A DNA stretch of 64,000 nt, taken from positions 19,973,714-20,037,713 of the forward strand of contig CM049320.1 of assembly GCA_026874595.1 (NCBI GenBank). The letters are read 5' to 3'. The position numbers and the translations under genes are program-made. Below are positions 1-10,960 of the stretch, piece by piece (positions within the stretch are counted from its first letter, which is position 1; every line of letters starts with the position of its first letter). Origin of the DNA: Sipunculus nudus. Its lineage: Eukaryota > Annelida > Sipuncula > Golfingiida > Sipunculidae. The notes beneath the pieces were generated by a model. The model saw nothing but the letters and a program-made list of their open reading frames with translations, was not told where the DNA came from and did no database searches.

Positions 1-270
1 TTCACACATTCACAGTCTTCATGTCCTTGCCTTTCATTCAAATTCATACGAGACCAATATTGTTATAAGTCTAGCTGTGTCCTATATTGGGTTTATCCAG
101 TTGAGTTATCCAGTGAAGAATTACACAATTTACATACAGTCAAAGTGCGTAACATTCCAAGTCATTTCCAGCCAAGGATTATGGTTTGTGTGAATATATA
201 GACCAGCATACTTCATTGACGTTGTTCAGCTTGAGAGCAGATCTGATAGGCCCATTTCAGACTTGGTACA

Positions 271-284
271 GTTTCCTAGCAACC
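271..284 (+). promoter_or_regulatory. RFX-type X-box candidate
   Basis: GTTTCCTAGCAACC fits the bipartite RFX site: a GTNNCC half, a one-base spacer, then AGCAAC plus C. It differs at one base from the common GTTGCC-T-AGCAACC form. RFX factors drive ciliary genes in animals, and rootletin is a ciliary gene. The site lies 18 bases upstream of an ATG at 302 in a GC-richer patch. A chance match is possible. Confidence 0.4.
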
Positions 285-301
285 TGCGCCCATAACAGGA
301 C

Positions 302-413
302 ATGTCGTATCCAAGTGACAGGAGGCGCCATGTTTGCCCTCCAGATCATTTGAACCTGTGGGGTCAGACCCTTAATAGTGGTGGCACCATATCGGCAGAA
401 ACTCTCGTCACAG
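302..413 (+). CDS. possible first coding exon of unknown gene (or distal rootletin first exon)
   Basis: ATG at 302 (G at -3) opens a 37-codon frame starting MSYPSDRRRH, followed by a possible donor CAG|GTGGTA after 413, in phase 1. The frame would stop shortly after if not spliced. It sits just downstream of an X-box in a GC-rich patch, which suggests a ciliary promoter and first exon. I do not recognise the peptide and found no phase-1 acceptor exon to pair it with. A minus-strand frame (468-554) overlaps the neighbouring bases, so coding direction is uncertain. Confidence 0.2.
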
Positions 414-3400
414 GTGGTAACAACTTATCTGGGCACTTGATGAACTTATACCATTGCTAGACATTACCGGCTTTTGTTGTGAATGTGCCCTGGCCTGCCG
501 TGCTAACCAGCGGTCGTTAATGACGACATATTTGCACACCCGGTACCTGCTCATTTGGCCACTGTGGCATGCAAAGCAAACAGCTCAAGTCAACATTTAG
601 CTATCCTTGACCTTCCCAAGTACCATAAATGAGAAAAAAACTAAGAACAGGCCTCCAGTATGACTTGCAACACTACCATTTGGAAAAACGAAAGATATTG
701 TTCAGATTGTTGATAAGCAGTGCTCAGATTTCTCTTTAACAATAAAAGTGGGAGGGTTTTGATGGGCTTCCATCACTGCAGGGTTCAATTAGCCAAAAGT
801 CATTAAATCTTGCACGTGAATTGAAGTGAAGGATCATGATATTTTAGAAAATGCTTATAAAGTCTGGAAAATTAAGAATATTTTTTTTGGCAGTTAGATA
901 TCCTGTCATGATTGTTCTTATTTATTTACACATTGTTAGTTCATGTAAACAATAGGTCTGGAACATTATCTTGATTCCTTGATCAATACAGGGGGATCAA
1001 TTGATTATTGGTGGCTCTGACAAGGATCAGTGCAATCAACTATACATCTGACAAAAATCAATACAACTGTCAATACCATGACAAGAATCAATCTCAAACC
1101 TAATACATTTTGTTAAAATCTAGTACAGCGTAGTGAACAAAGATTTATATTGTGCTTAATCTGTGTTGTTGGGAAAGCATTGCATCAAAGATTTCAAGGG
1201 TCTAGAAAGAAATTTCCAGGCAAATTGGCAGCTGAAATATGCATCCTCTTGTTGGCATCTTCTAGACTGTGTTGTAGTATCTTATCAACTGCAGCTATAT
1301 TGCTTCCAGGTTTGCCAATTGAGTAAGTTTTACAAAATTTCTTACCTTAATAAATATTGATATTTAAAGATCATGTGCCCATATTTGAAATCAAAAATTT
1401 TTCTCAGTTAATCCTCATTATGATAATATTTGATAATTGGTCCCTGAACTAAGGCCAGTAACTGATATTAACAATAAAAATACCTTTGTGACTTTAAAAT
1501 ATCAAGTAATATTATATGATATATATATTTCATGACAAAAAAAAGGTCAAGAATGTTAATATTGGCACATTTAAGTATGATTTTTATATACATATAAATT
1601 TAAACCAGGCATGATAATTTATGATGGAAACATTGCTGAAAGAAGTAATAATTAAATTGACTGAAAGTATCAAGGCTAAATTGTAACTAGACAAAATCAC
1701 CATGAACAAGTCTCAATAATACTTAATAGTCAAACTGACAAGAAGTCACAATGGTAGCCTAAAGTTAAACTGACTCCAGCTTACATGTATCCTATTAAGT
1801 CAGTGGTCAAGCAGACTTTGAAAAGAAATCTTTTGATCAGTCATTTAACTGTTAGGTGTGATTATTTGCATCCATTTTCAAATTTTCTGAAGGTGTGATA
1901 TTAAAACTCACAAATCAGTGGCATTTAAACTCTGGTTTATACTGACTTAGGTGAAAGGGACTTAATAGTTGCAATCCAGCCAATGATAAAACTGACAAAG
2001 TGTCATATTACTGTAATCAATACACTCTTAATCCCACAAATGGCCACACTAACAAGTGAATAACATTTATTCCCATTATACCCCTAAGTCCACTTATCAG
2101 CCATGTCTTAGTGTTTAAGTCCAGGCAGGGTTAGAAGACGGGGACTCCTGCTGAGTAGGTAGAAATTTGATAACTCATTGTAATGTCTGAAATCCCTAAC
2201 ATTTTTTTAGTATGTACCTTCTCCTGGTTGTTGAAATGCATGTTCATTTGTATATCTTTCTCCTGATATTTACAAGTGCCTTGGGTAGGGTGAAAATAGA
2301 CTATTGTTGTCTTGTTGAGGCTCCGTTTGAGTGATCTTGTGTAGTACATGGAATAAACAAATCCCATGCAGTTGGCTGAAGGGTTGTTTCAATTAGGGCA
2401 AAAGGTAGCAGGTTTCAACCTAGTGGGGAGAGTAAACATTCATTCGTGAATAAACAAGTGTGGTACACTGTTGTACCATATTTGTAATCATAGGCCATCA
2501 GGTAATACAGCAAATTGTCAGGATTTTGTACTACATCTTACAAAAGGGCACAATACACCAGTGTCACTTGACACCCGCCATGAGAACTGGCCAGAAGGGT
2601 TTAGAAGAAATCTGAACTCACTTTGTGAATGGTCTTCAGCAGAGTATTGTTGAGAAAAATAAGCTAACACTGAAGTGTTATGTTTTGTTAAACAGTATTG
2701 AACCTATGTCAAAGACGTCAGCCGGGTTTCATTACACTATTATATCAGAGTTTTTTACACCCTGCTCTTCAGGTGCAGGTTATATTTAAACAAGAAATAG
2801 GTACATACAATGATATTTGATGATTTCTTCGTATTTGACTTTTTTATTGAGTGACTGATTCAGTGCAAAGTGCGTGTAAACCCACAACCATAGTGGATAG
2901 TTCTAATCATTTTACATCTGATAATTGCAGACCTTGTATTCCTGTGATTTTAGCTTATCTGACTGTTAATGAGAAAATAAAAAATTTGTATTAATATAGG
3001 CGATACAAACCATAATGCCAAATTTCAGTTACACTTAAATAGTGATACACAGAAAAAAATGAAGACAGTGTCACCTCATTCTTCAGATGCTAAAACTTAT
3101 GCAAATTTGCATATAATATTCTAATATTCTCATCATGAGTCATTGAAATACTAATTTTATTTATATATTCTTTATACACAAAGAAAAGGTAAAATTCTTG
3201 ATATAAATTTATAAATAAAATAATTACTAAAAATAAGGTAAATGGTATAAATTTGTAGAAAAAAAGGACATAGGAAGACATATTTATATATACTACTATA
3301 TGCTCTTTGGTTTCCTTGTCTGCATTGACCAAGCAAAAACTTAAACCTGATCATGTTTCAATAAAATAAACATATCAATCAAAGTAAAGATTGCAGGAAT

Positions 3401-4070
3401 GTGTACTCTCACTTTGAAGGTGAGAAAATCATTTCTGAGTCTCTGTGGAGCTTATTTGTAGTACTACGGTGGTCATCATGGAGAAAATATGAGAAGTTTA
3501 TTTAACAAGCCGGACCTTATTTATCAAGCTGGACCTATGCTAGCTGTCTGTGATATAACAATAAAAATTTGTATCTCATGCCACAAGGTACATGTGTGGT
3601 TATATATGCATGGTGCTTGTACCTCCGTGTAAGGACATCCACGTACATGTTGACTTCCATCAAGTCCTGGGCCCCGGACCTTGTGAAAAGCACCTTTTCA
3701 AGCTTTTCAGCTTACGGGCTGTACACATATATTTGTTCACAACAAAACACAGCAGTATGGTACAACATGATTGTTTACTGGCTCCTCCCGTACAGAACAT
3801 AAGCAAATTAGCCTATCAGTACAACGTTGACCTCAGGAGGCGAGGTGACTTGAGGGAACCCGGCAGCTTGAAGCTTACCGCCACTATGACAGGACTCGTC
3901 CAGGCTTGTTTAGCAAAGCTCCCGAGTAACTTGTGACGACCTTACCCATAGCAATCCTAAGACTTCGCTAGGCATGAACTGATCGAGCTGCCTGTTCTTT
4001 GGGAACTTTACAGTATTTGGGTCCTACCACCCTGCCATTGACACGCAGTGGCCAGCTCTGACTTAACAAG

Positions 4071-4118
4071 ATGTCGTGGTCAAATCCCAAGGCAGATTTC
4101 CCTGTTGCTCATGACCAG
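4071..4118 (+). CDS. possible short alternative first coding exon of rootletin
   Basis: An in-frame stop at 4059-4061 is followed by ATG at 4071 and 16 open codons (MSWSNPKADFPVAHDQ), ending at a good donor CAG|GTAAAC in phase 0. The preceding 250 bases are GC-richer than the surroundings, as expected for a 5' UTR. Phase 0 matches the acceptor of the conserved rootletin exon at 19287, so it could be an alternative first exon spliced over 15 kb. There is no homology evidence; it could equally be chance. Confidence 0.25.
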
Positions 4119-7100
4119 GTAAACCTTAAACAACAAATCTAAACATACTTGTTAGCACCTCAGATTTATTTTATGCATTTGAAGTAGGACCTTTGCTTCT
4201 TTTGACCTTCTTATACCATATTTTGCCACAGACAGTTGATCATGAATGGATAAATAAGGATTTAACTGATGCACATTTTGTGCATAAGTTAATATATCAA
4301 TAATCATTCATTGATCAACAGCTAATATTCATGTAAAAACGGTAAAAATGTTTTTATTTCACTTCCTTCCTGTGCCTTTTTTGACAGCAGAAGTTCATTC
4401 ACAAGTGACTCGGACAAGTTTTTACCAATTCTGGAGTCTTTGTACCAGTGTGAATTAGTAAATTTATGGTATATATCATGGTCAGCAATGCAAAACATTA
4501 ATTAAACTTAGCTGTCTAAATATCATCGCTGTTATATGTTTAACTGTTTATATGTTAAATTTTTAATATATTACAAATTTCTGAACTAAGCCATCTTTCA
4601 AATTTAAATTGATATTACAGAGATTCTGTTCTTTCATTACTTCCTCCTTGAAATGCCAGGATTAATTAACGGGGGTTATAGTTTCTCCAGGACGTACGTG
4701 TACGTCACTGGCCTAAGGATAGGAGTGTACCAGGAATAATTGTTCCATTCCTTATAACTAAGTTAATAACTAGTTGTCTGTGGACAAATTAACAAAAGAA
4801 TAGACAGTTTTGAAATATACGATACCTTGAACATAACAATTTCTATATATTTTATATATTTGTTGGAAAGTTGTGCATCAGATGCAGCATTTTCTAAAGA
4901 CAGTATAAATGCTTAGAACTCAGTGTGCAGCAAGAATTTGATTTAAATCATTTGTCTTGTAAATTTACAGAAAGAATTTCATTCATTCATGCCAGAGATA
5001 AATTAAGCACACATGCAGTTCTGTACTGAAATTTAAAGTAACATTTCTAGTTGATTTCTATGAGATTTTTTTAGAATTATCTTTTCTACATTACTTTATT
5101 GCTTTAAATCAGCTTTAAGATTAAGTTTAAAATTGGGGTATAAAATTAATGAATTTAATGTGTGTTATCCCCCAAACACGTAATAAATTTTGCAGTGTTC
5201 ATCAATGTATAACAAGTAAATGGTCATATGTGTAAGATTAAATGGCAGGTATGCTGGATTTCTGAAAATGGCTTAGAGAAATCAATTTGTATTAGGAACA
5301 GCTATGCTTGATCATGTGCCCTCAAACATGCCCAGTTGCCACATATTATGAGCAAATGAATACCTAATGTTCATTGACCACGAATATGGTAACAATCGTG
5401 GAGTTAATCAACCACATTCAGCATACACAGCCCGGGGCTCCTTAGCTTTTAGTACATTGGCCCAGGTCTTGTACATATACACAGTAGCAGTAGCGAACTT
5501 TTCATTTAATCCATTGATTCATTGCACCCCTTATTTCTTGTGGGGTTTATTACCACAAAGATGTTTTCAGCTGTAGTGAAGAGGTATCAATTATTAACAG
5601 ATGCTAGCAGTAAGCATTGAATAGTCACACATTAAGCCTAGTTGAGTAAATTCTTCTGAAATACTGAGTCACTTGACTTCTGAATTGATGACCTAGTCAG
5701 ATGTTGTAGTGTTACCTGGTATTACATAGAAATACCATGACCTTAGTGAGGTCAGCTTCAGTATATAGTGTTCAAGATTCACTCAATGGTGAACGGTAAT
5801 TAGAACGTCTCCTGAATGGAACCAAAGAAAATCGGCATTCATACAGCTAAGATCTGCATTGATTTATGAAATTGTCTAAAGTGACAAAGAAAACTAATTG
5901 TTTAATATACATTCTAAAGGCTGATTATGCTTTCATAAAGAATATTTCTTGAATGGAATTATTTTTTCCATGCTTGATAGAATTATGAGTATATTAACTG
6001 TAATAGTAGAGATTTCCATGTGTACCATTATGGCCTAAATAAAATTACGCCCGCAAATGTTGTGATATAACAGTTGTTTTTATGAAGCACAGCATTTCAT
6101 AAAATATGTAAAAGCAAAAATACAAATGAAATGCATGATTCTGCAGTGTCTTTTATATTTACATATAATTCTTACATATATCACTAGCAGCAATTTTGCT
6201 TAGACGTGGAACATAAATCATGAAAGACAACTTTTAAATCATATCTGTTAATCAGTTATGCTAATGCATTGCATAATATTTCCAAGAATATGGGCCAAGA
6301 TAATTAATATTCATGTTTCCATTCATTTACAGGGAACATTTAATTTTAAGTATCACAGTTTTTCATATAAATCCATAATTGTTAGGAACCATATAATTAA
6401 GATAAGAGAAGCTTGAAATTTCACAGCACAAAGTATGTTAAAAATCTAGGTTGGGAAATGCAAGGAAAAGTGAAACTGGTAAAAATGTGTGAAACCAGTC
6501 AACAGAGTGAGTTTATGATCTGGTGGTCGTAAACATTCAATACCTTTGCTGCCTGGAGAGAACCTGACATGGCCGTGCTTAAGCGATATTATCATATTTC
6601 CCATTCTTCAGATCTGTTAAAGTGATCGTCATATACCTTAGTCAGGTGCAATCTCCTGCTATTGGGGATGTATCTGAGTTTACTATCAGAGCCATTGGTC
6701 CCTACCTGTAGATTAAGTTAAGATAAAACACAGAATTAGCATTAAATACACCGTCCACATCCCCCTGCCATGACACCACTAACACCTGGTATCAGCACTA
6801 CCACGTTGTTCAGATATGATTGCGTTGGGTGTACATTATATATACCAACTGGTCCAAGCAATATACATCACCTCGGCACCAGGTTATTTGTGGGTTGATT
6901 AATAATATGTCTGTGCACAAGACTGCACTAACTCTTAGCAACTGTTATATGCACCGTGCTTGCATGTGTAGCTAGGAAATTGCCACTCGCAACCCCACAC
7001 ATGGGGCACCAGGATATTGTGTGCCATTATTGCTTAGTGGTATACCAGAACGAATTATTTCACCTGTCTAACACCTGTAGATTTTCATTTACTTTATTAG

Positions 7101-9270
7101 TTTTCTGGTGTGTATTATAGGCCATGGTGGTTAACACCAAATAAAAGAGAACTCATGCTGAGTTAAAAAAAAAATAAAAGAAAAGAAAAACTTTCCTTTA
7201 AAGATTTTCTTCAAGGTTAAAGGATTTATATGGATAAGGTTATTTATACTTTTTTTTTGTGCTAAGATGTCAGCTATTTGTATTGTGGTTGAAGGAATTT
7301 TTCGAGAGTTAAAGAAGAAAAGGATTAAAGCATTTTATTCCATCAAATGTTTGCTCAAAGACATATATCGAGATACTGCATGAAAATGGAAGATGTGTAT
7401 AATACACTTTCTTGAGTTTCTAACTGGAATAATCCAGATAACTATAGTAATTTAGACATCATCAGTGGATATTCTGTGACAGGTTTAAAAGTTGCATTCT
7501 AAACTACAATACATGGAAAACTGGTTAACCATTTTTGGAAAACTGGTTAACCATTTTCTGTTTTTCTTTCAATGAAAGTAACACTTCAGGGAAAGTAACA
7601 CTCACTGGTTTATATCATGTAAAAGAAATGTCTTCTAAAGGCTTTTCTTACAAAAAGATGATACTTTTAAAAAATGTTATCTGCACCTTTTTGATCAGTT
7701 AATTATGGATCTTTGGGTGAGACATGGGAAAATAAGTAGTTCAAGCTTATGAATCACTAATGAATTCTGGAGGATCATAGGTCTTTTCTGACCATATCCC
7801 TAAAGGCAAGACAAATATGAAAAGTGATAAATTATTAGATGTGTTACCTTTTGAAATGGTATGATCTTTGATTCAATGAGGCTTGAGTGAAATTCTGACT
7901 ACCACTAACAATCAGAACAAACTTGTAGTTGCATATTATGTTGATAGGTACCCTCAAAATTTTCCTATCGATAGGTTTGAAAGCCAGATAGCTGGATTTA
8001 CGGAATCCTAGACACCATAAGTGATTTTCCACTACCATTTGTTTGGCAATTTGCATATCTGCACAGGTCCAGTGCTTTCAAGGATTTTTTTTATTCAAAC
8101 CCTTAACTGAATTTAACACACAAGGCTCCACATTTTCATGACACATTATATAATCGTCAGGATTTTCCCAAAAGCAGGCTTGGGCACAGTTTTCTGCATT
8201 AGTCATTTCTATTTACACACATCATAGAACATTTATCATACTCCTAAACATTATTCATATAATATAATATTCCAGAGCAGCTCCCAGTGTTTAATCAAGT
8301 GCTTTAATATGCTCTACGAAAGGAATTTATAAGAGTTTGTCTTGTTGCTTTACTGTTTCAGTACGACATATACCTTTTCATACAGGTGTGAGGTAGAGTC
8401 TAGATAGACCATTCATTCACATTGATACCAGCTCATTCCGTTGTTTCTAACATCCTAGGTTGATGGTTGCACCACAGGTTGTGTTGGTCCAAAGTCCTTG
8501 GTGACTGTACAAATACTCAATGAACAAATCTGTCGGGAGTTCTCAAGTCAAGTGACATCGGTCGATCATGGCTCAGTTTTTTTTTGTATCATCAACATTG
8601 ACATTTGTCACCAAAATTGTCATCAATGCAAACATAACTACTTTGTTAATGGGGACCTCCCTCTTGAAAGAGAAGAATTCTGTTAATTCATTATCACCAA
8701 AATACTCTCAAATATGTGAATAGTCACTAATATGTGAATGAATATTTTCAGATATCCATGGTATCTAACTTTTGAATTCTGAACTGTTTTTGGACTTATC
8801 TGTTGGCAGTTTCTTCATTTTGTGAAATATTATTTGTTGATCTAAATTAAATGACAAATTCAGATAGGCACTTTGAGTGCTCTACAACAATTACAGTATT
8901 ATCTGAATAAGACTGGTCTTTAAGATTCAGGGTCAAATTTAAAATAAAACCAGGTGTCTGAATTAATACATGGGATGACTTTTAAGAAAATGCAGTAAGA
9001 GTGCCTGTTGTTTAACTTTTGTCTGAGATGTGAGGTTAGATGTGTAAAAGTTTAAAAGTTTAACTTTAAAAGGTTATTACTTGATATAAAAATATTGTAT
9101 AAGTGATTTCAATTTTGATTATTAACATTTGAAGTATGGGAAGACTGTTATTCATCAGTGTGATAATTTTAATTGTACTAAAAAAAACTTCCTTGCTTTA
9201 ATCTGTAAAAACTATTTCTCTTGTGGATAAGATTATTAATTTGAATTAAGAATATAATTTTAATATTTTA
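4119..9270. other. AT-rich non-coding stretch
   Basis: No gene or RNA gene recognised. A short direct repeat (ggaaaactggttaaccattt twice) lies at 7515-7558. A-rich runs occur near 7167-7190. The open frames in this stretch have no family signature. Confidence 0.5.
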
Positions 9271-9276
9271 CTTAGA

Positions 9277-10790
9277 AAATTTCATGAAAAATAGAAATAT
9301 TCATGACAGATACACATGTACAGACATGCCTGCAATGCCTGCAGATATTGGCCTGATTTTTGGTGTGTAGGCAGATAATGACCAGTTACAGATCGAGTTC
9401 GCGATCGATTTTTGGTGTGTGGGCAGATATTGACCAGTTACAGATTGAGTTCGCGTTTTGTCCCAGTTGACCTACTTTTGATTGTTTTACGGTTCCTGAA
9501 CAGAGAAAATTTCATATAAAATAGACTTTTTTTCGCAATGCTTGCAGATATTGGCCTGATTTTTTGTGTGTGGGCAGATAATGACCAGTTACAGAATGAG
9601 TTCTTGTTTCTTCCCGGTTGACCTACTTTTGAACGTTTAATGCCTCCTTAACTTAGAAAATTTCATGAAAAATAGAAATATTCATGACAGATACACATGT
9701 ACAGACTTTTTTTCACAATGCCTGCAGATATTAGCCTGATTTTTGGTGTGTGGGCAGATATAGACCAGTTACAGATCAAGTTCAAGTTTTGTCCCAGTTG
9801 ACATACTTTTGACCATTTGATGGTGCTCTAACATAGAAAATTTCATGAAAAATATGAAATTTCATTACAAATACACATGTACAGACTTTTTTTCGCAATG
9901 CCTGCAGATATTGGCCTGATTTTTGGTGTGTGGGCAGATATTGACCAGTTACAGATTGAGTTCGCGTTTCGTCCCAGTTGACCTTCTTTTGATTGTTTTA
10001 CGGTTCCTGAACAGAGAAAATTTCATATAAAATATAAATTTTCATGACAAATACACTTGTACAGACTTTTCTTCGCAATACCTGCAGATATTGGCCTGAT
10101 TTTTGGTGTGTGGGCAGATAATGACCATTTACAGATCGAGTTCACATTTTGTCCCAGTTGACCTACTTTTGACTGTTTGACAGTGCTCTAACATAGAAAA
10201 TTTCACAAAAAGTGCACATGTATGGACTTTTTTTTCGCAGTGCCTGCAGATGGGGGCCTGATTTTTGGTGTGTAGGCAGATAATGACCAGTTACAGATGG
10301 AGTTCTTGTTTTGTCCCAGTTGACCTACTTTTGACCATTTGACTGCTCCTGAACATAGAAAGTTTCATGAAAAATAGAAATTTTCATAACAAATGCATAT
10401 GTACTGACTTTTTTTCCTCAGTGCCTGCAGATACCACCCTGATTTTTTATGTGTGGGCAGATAATGACAGTTACAGATCGAGTTTGCGTTTCGTCCCGGT
10501 TGACCTACTTTTGATTGTTTTATGGCTCCTAAACATAGAAAATTTCATGAAAGACAGAAATTTTTATGGAAAATGCACATGTTTGGACTTTTTTTCACAA
10601 TGCCTGCATATACTGGCATGATTTTTAGTGTGTTGCTTGATAATGACCCGTTACAGATCGAGTTTGCATTTTGCCCTTGTTGACTAACTTTTGACCATAC
10701 AACACCTGAACTTAAAATTTTTTTCCAAATTTTACAAATGTTTCTAATTTGCCCCAAGCGGGGGCATTCGTGTCGTTCCGACACATCTAG
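9277..10790 (+). mobile_element. tandem array of ~181-bp units with Helitron-like 3' end (Pearl/helentron-like)
   Basis: About eight diverged copies of a unit containing ...ctgcagatattggcctga, tttttggtgtgtgggcag and tcccagttgacctacttttg. Anchor copies start near 9351, 9551, 9733, 9914, 10094, 10256, 10437 and 10617, so the spacing is about 181 bp with one ~19-bp deletion. The right end carries two GC-rich hairpins (10751-10765 and 10770-10784), then AT and CTAG at 10787-10790, followed by T-rich flank. Hairpin plus CTRR is the classic Helitron 3' end. Tandem-core elements of this size (Pearl elements) are known from bivalves; the family link is inference. The 5' end was not located. Confidence 0.7.
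10751..10790 (+). other. double hairpin plus CTAG terminus
   Basis: GCCCC-AAGCG-GGGGC at 10751-10765 and GTGTCG-TTC-CGACAC at 10770-10784 are perfect stems, followed two bases later by CTAG (10787-10790). It is the likely 3' end of the upstream tandem-core element. Confidence 0.65.
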
Positions 10791-10889
10791 TTTAAAAACT
10801 GGATGTATTACCTCATTAAATTTTGTCAGACTGATGGTTTAACTTCAACACTAGTCAAAAAGTCAACTTTACTTCAGAGGTTCACTTGA

Positions 10890-10923
10890 TATGCCTATAT
10901 ATATGCCTATATATATATGCCTA

Positions 10924-10956
<33 letters not shown>
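10890..10956 (+). repeat. (TATATGCC)n and (TA)n microsatellite
   Basis: Several copies of atatgcctat pass into a pure (TA)n run. Confidence 0.9.

Positions 10957-10960
<4 letters not shown>

Larger units (their letters stand above)
1..4070. other. AT-rich non-coding stretch with one GC-richer patch
   Basis: No gene is recognisable. Most of the stretch is AT-rich with stops in all frames. The exception is about 270-600, which is clearly richer in G and C, carries an RFX-like X-box and has short open frames on both strands (listed separately). The open frames around 3570-3940 have no recognisable domain; I treat them as chance, although the GC rise towards 4118 may be a 5' UTR. Confidence 0.5.

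Noticed and set aside
468-554. Minus-strand first-exon-like frame (MSRYRVCKYVVINDRW...) ending at CCG|GTAATG
   Set aside because: Plausible codons and donor, but no partner exon and it conflicts with the plus-strand reading next to the X-box; left unassigned.
3569-3936. 114-codon open frame
   Set aside because: No recognisable domain, mixed composition, overlaps another frame; the GC-rich part is better explained as a possible 5' UTR.
10367-10784. Open frames in both strands (84 and 79 codons)
   Set aside because: They lie wholly in the 181-bp tandem array and have no domain; shadows of the repeat.
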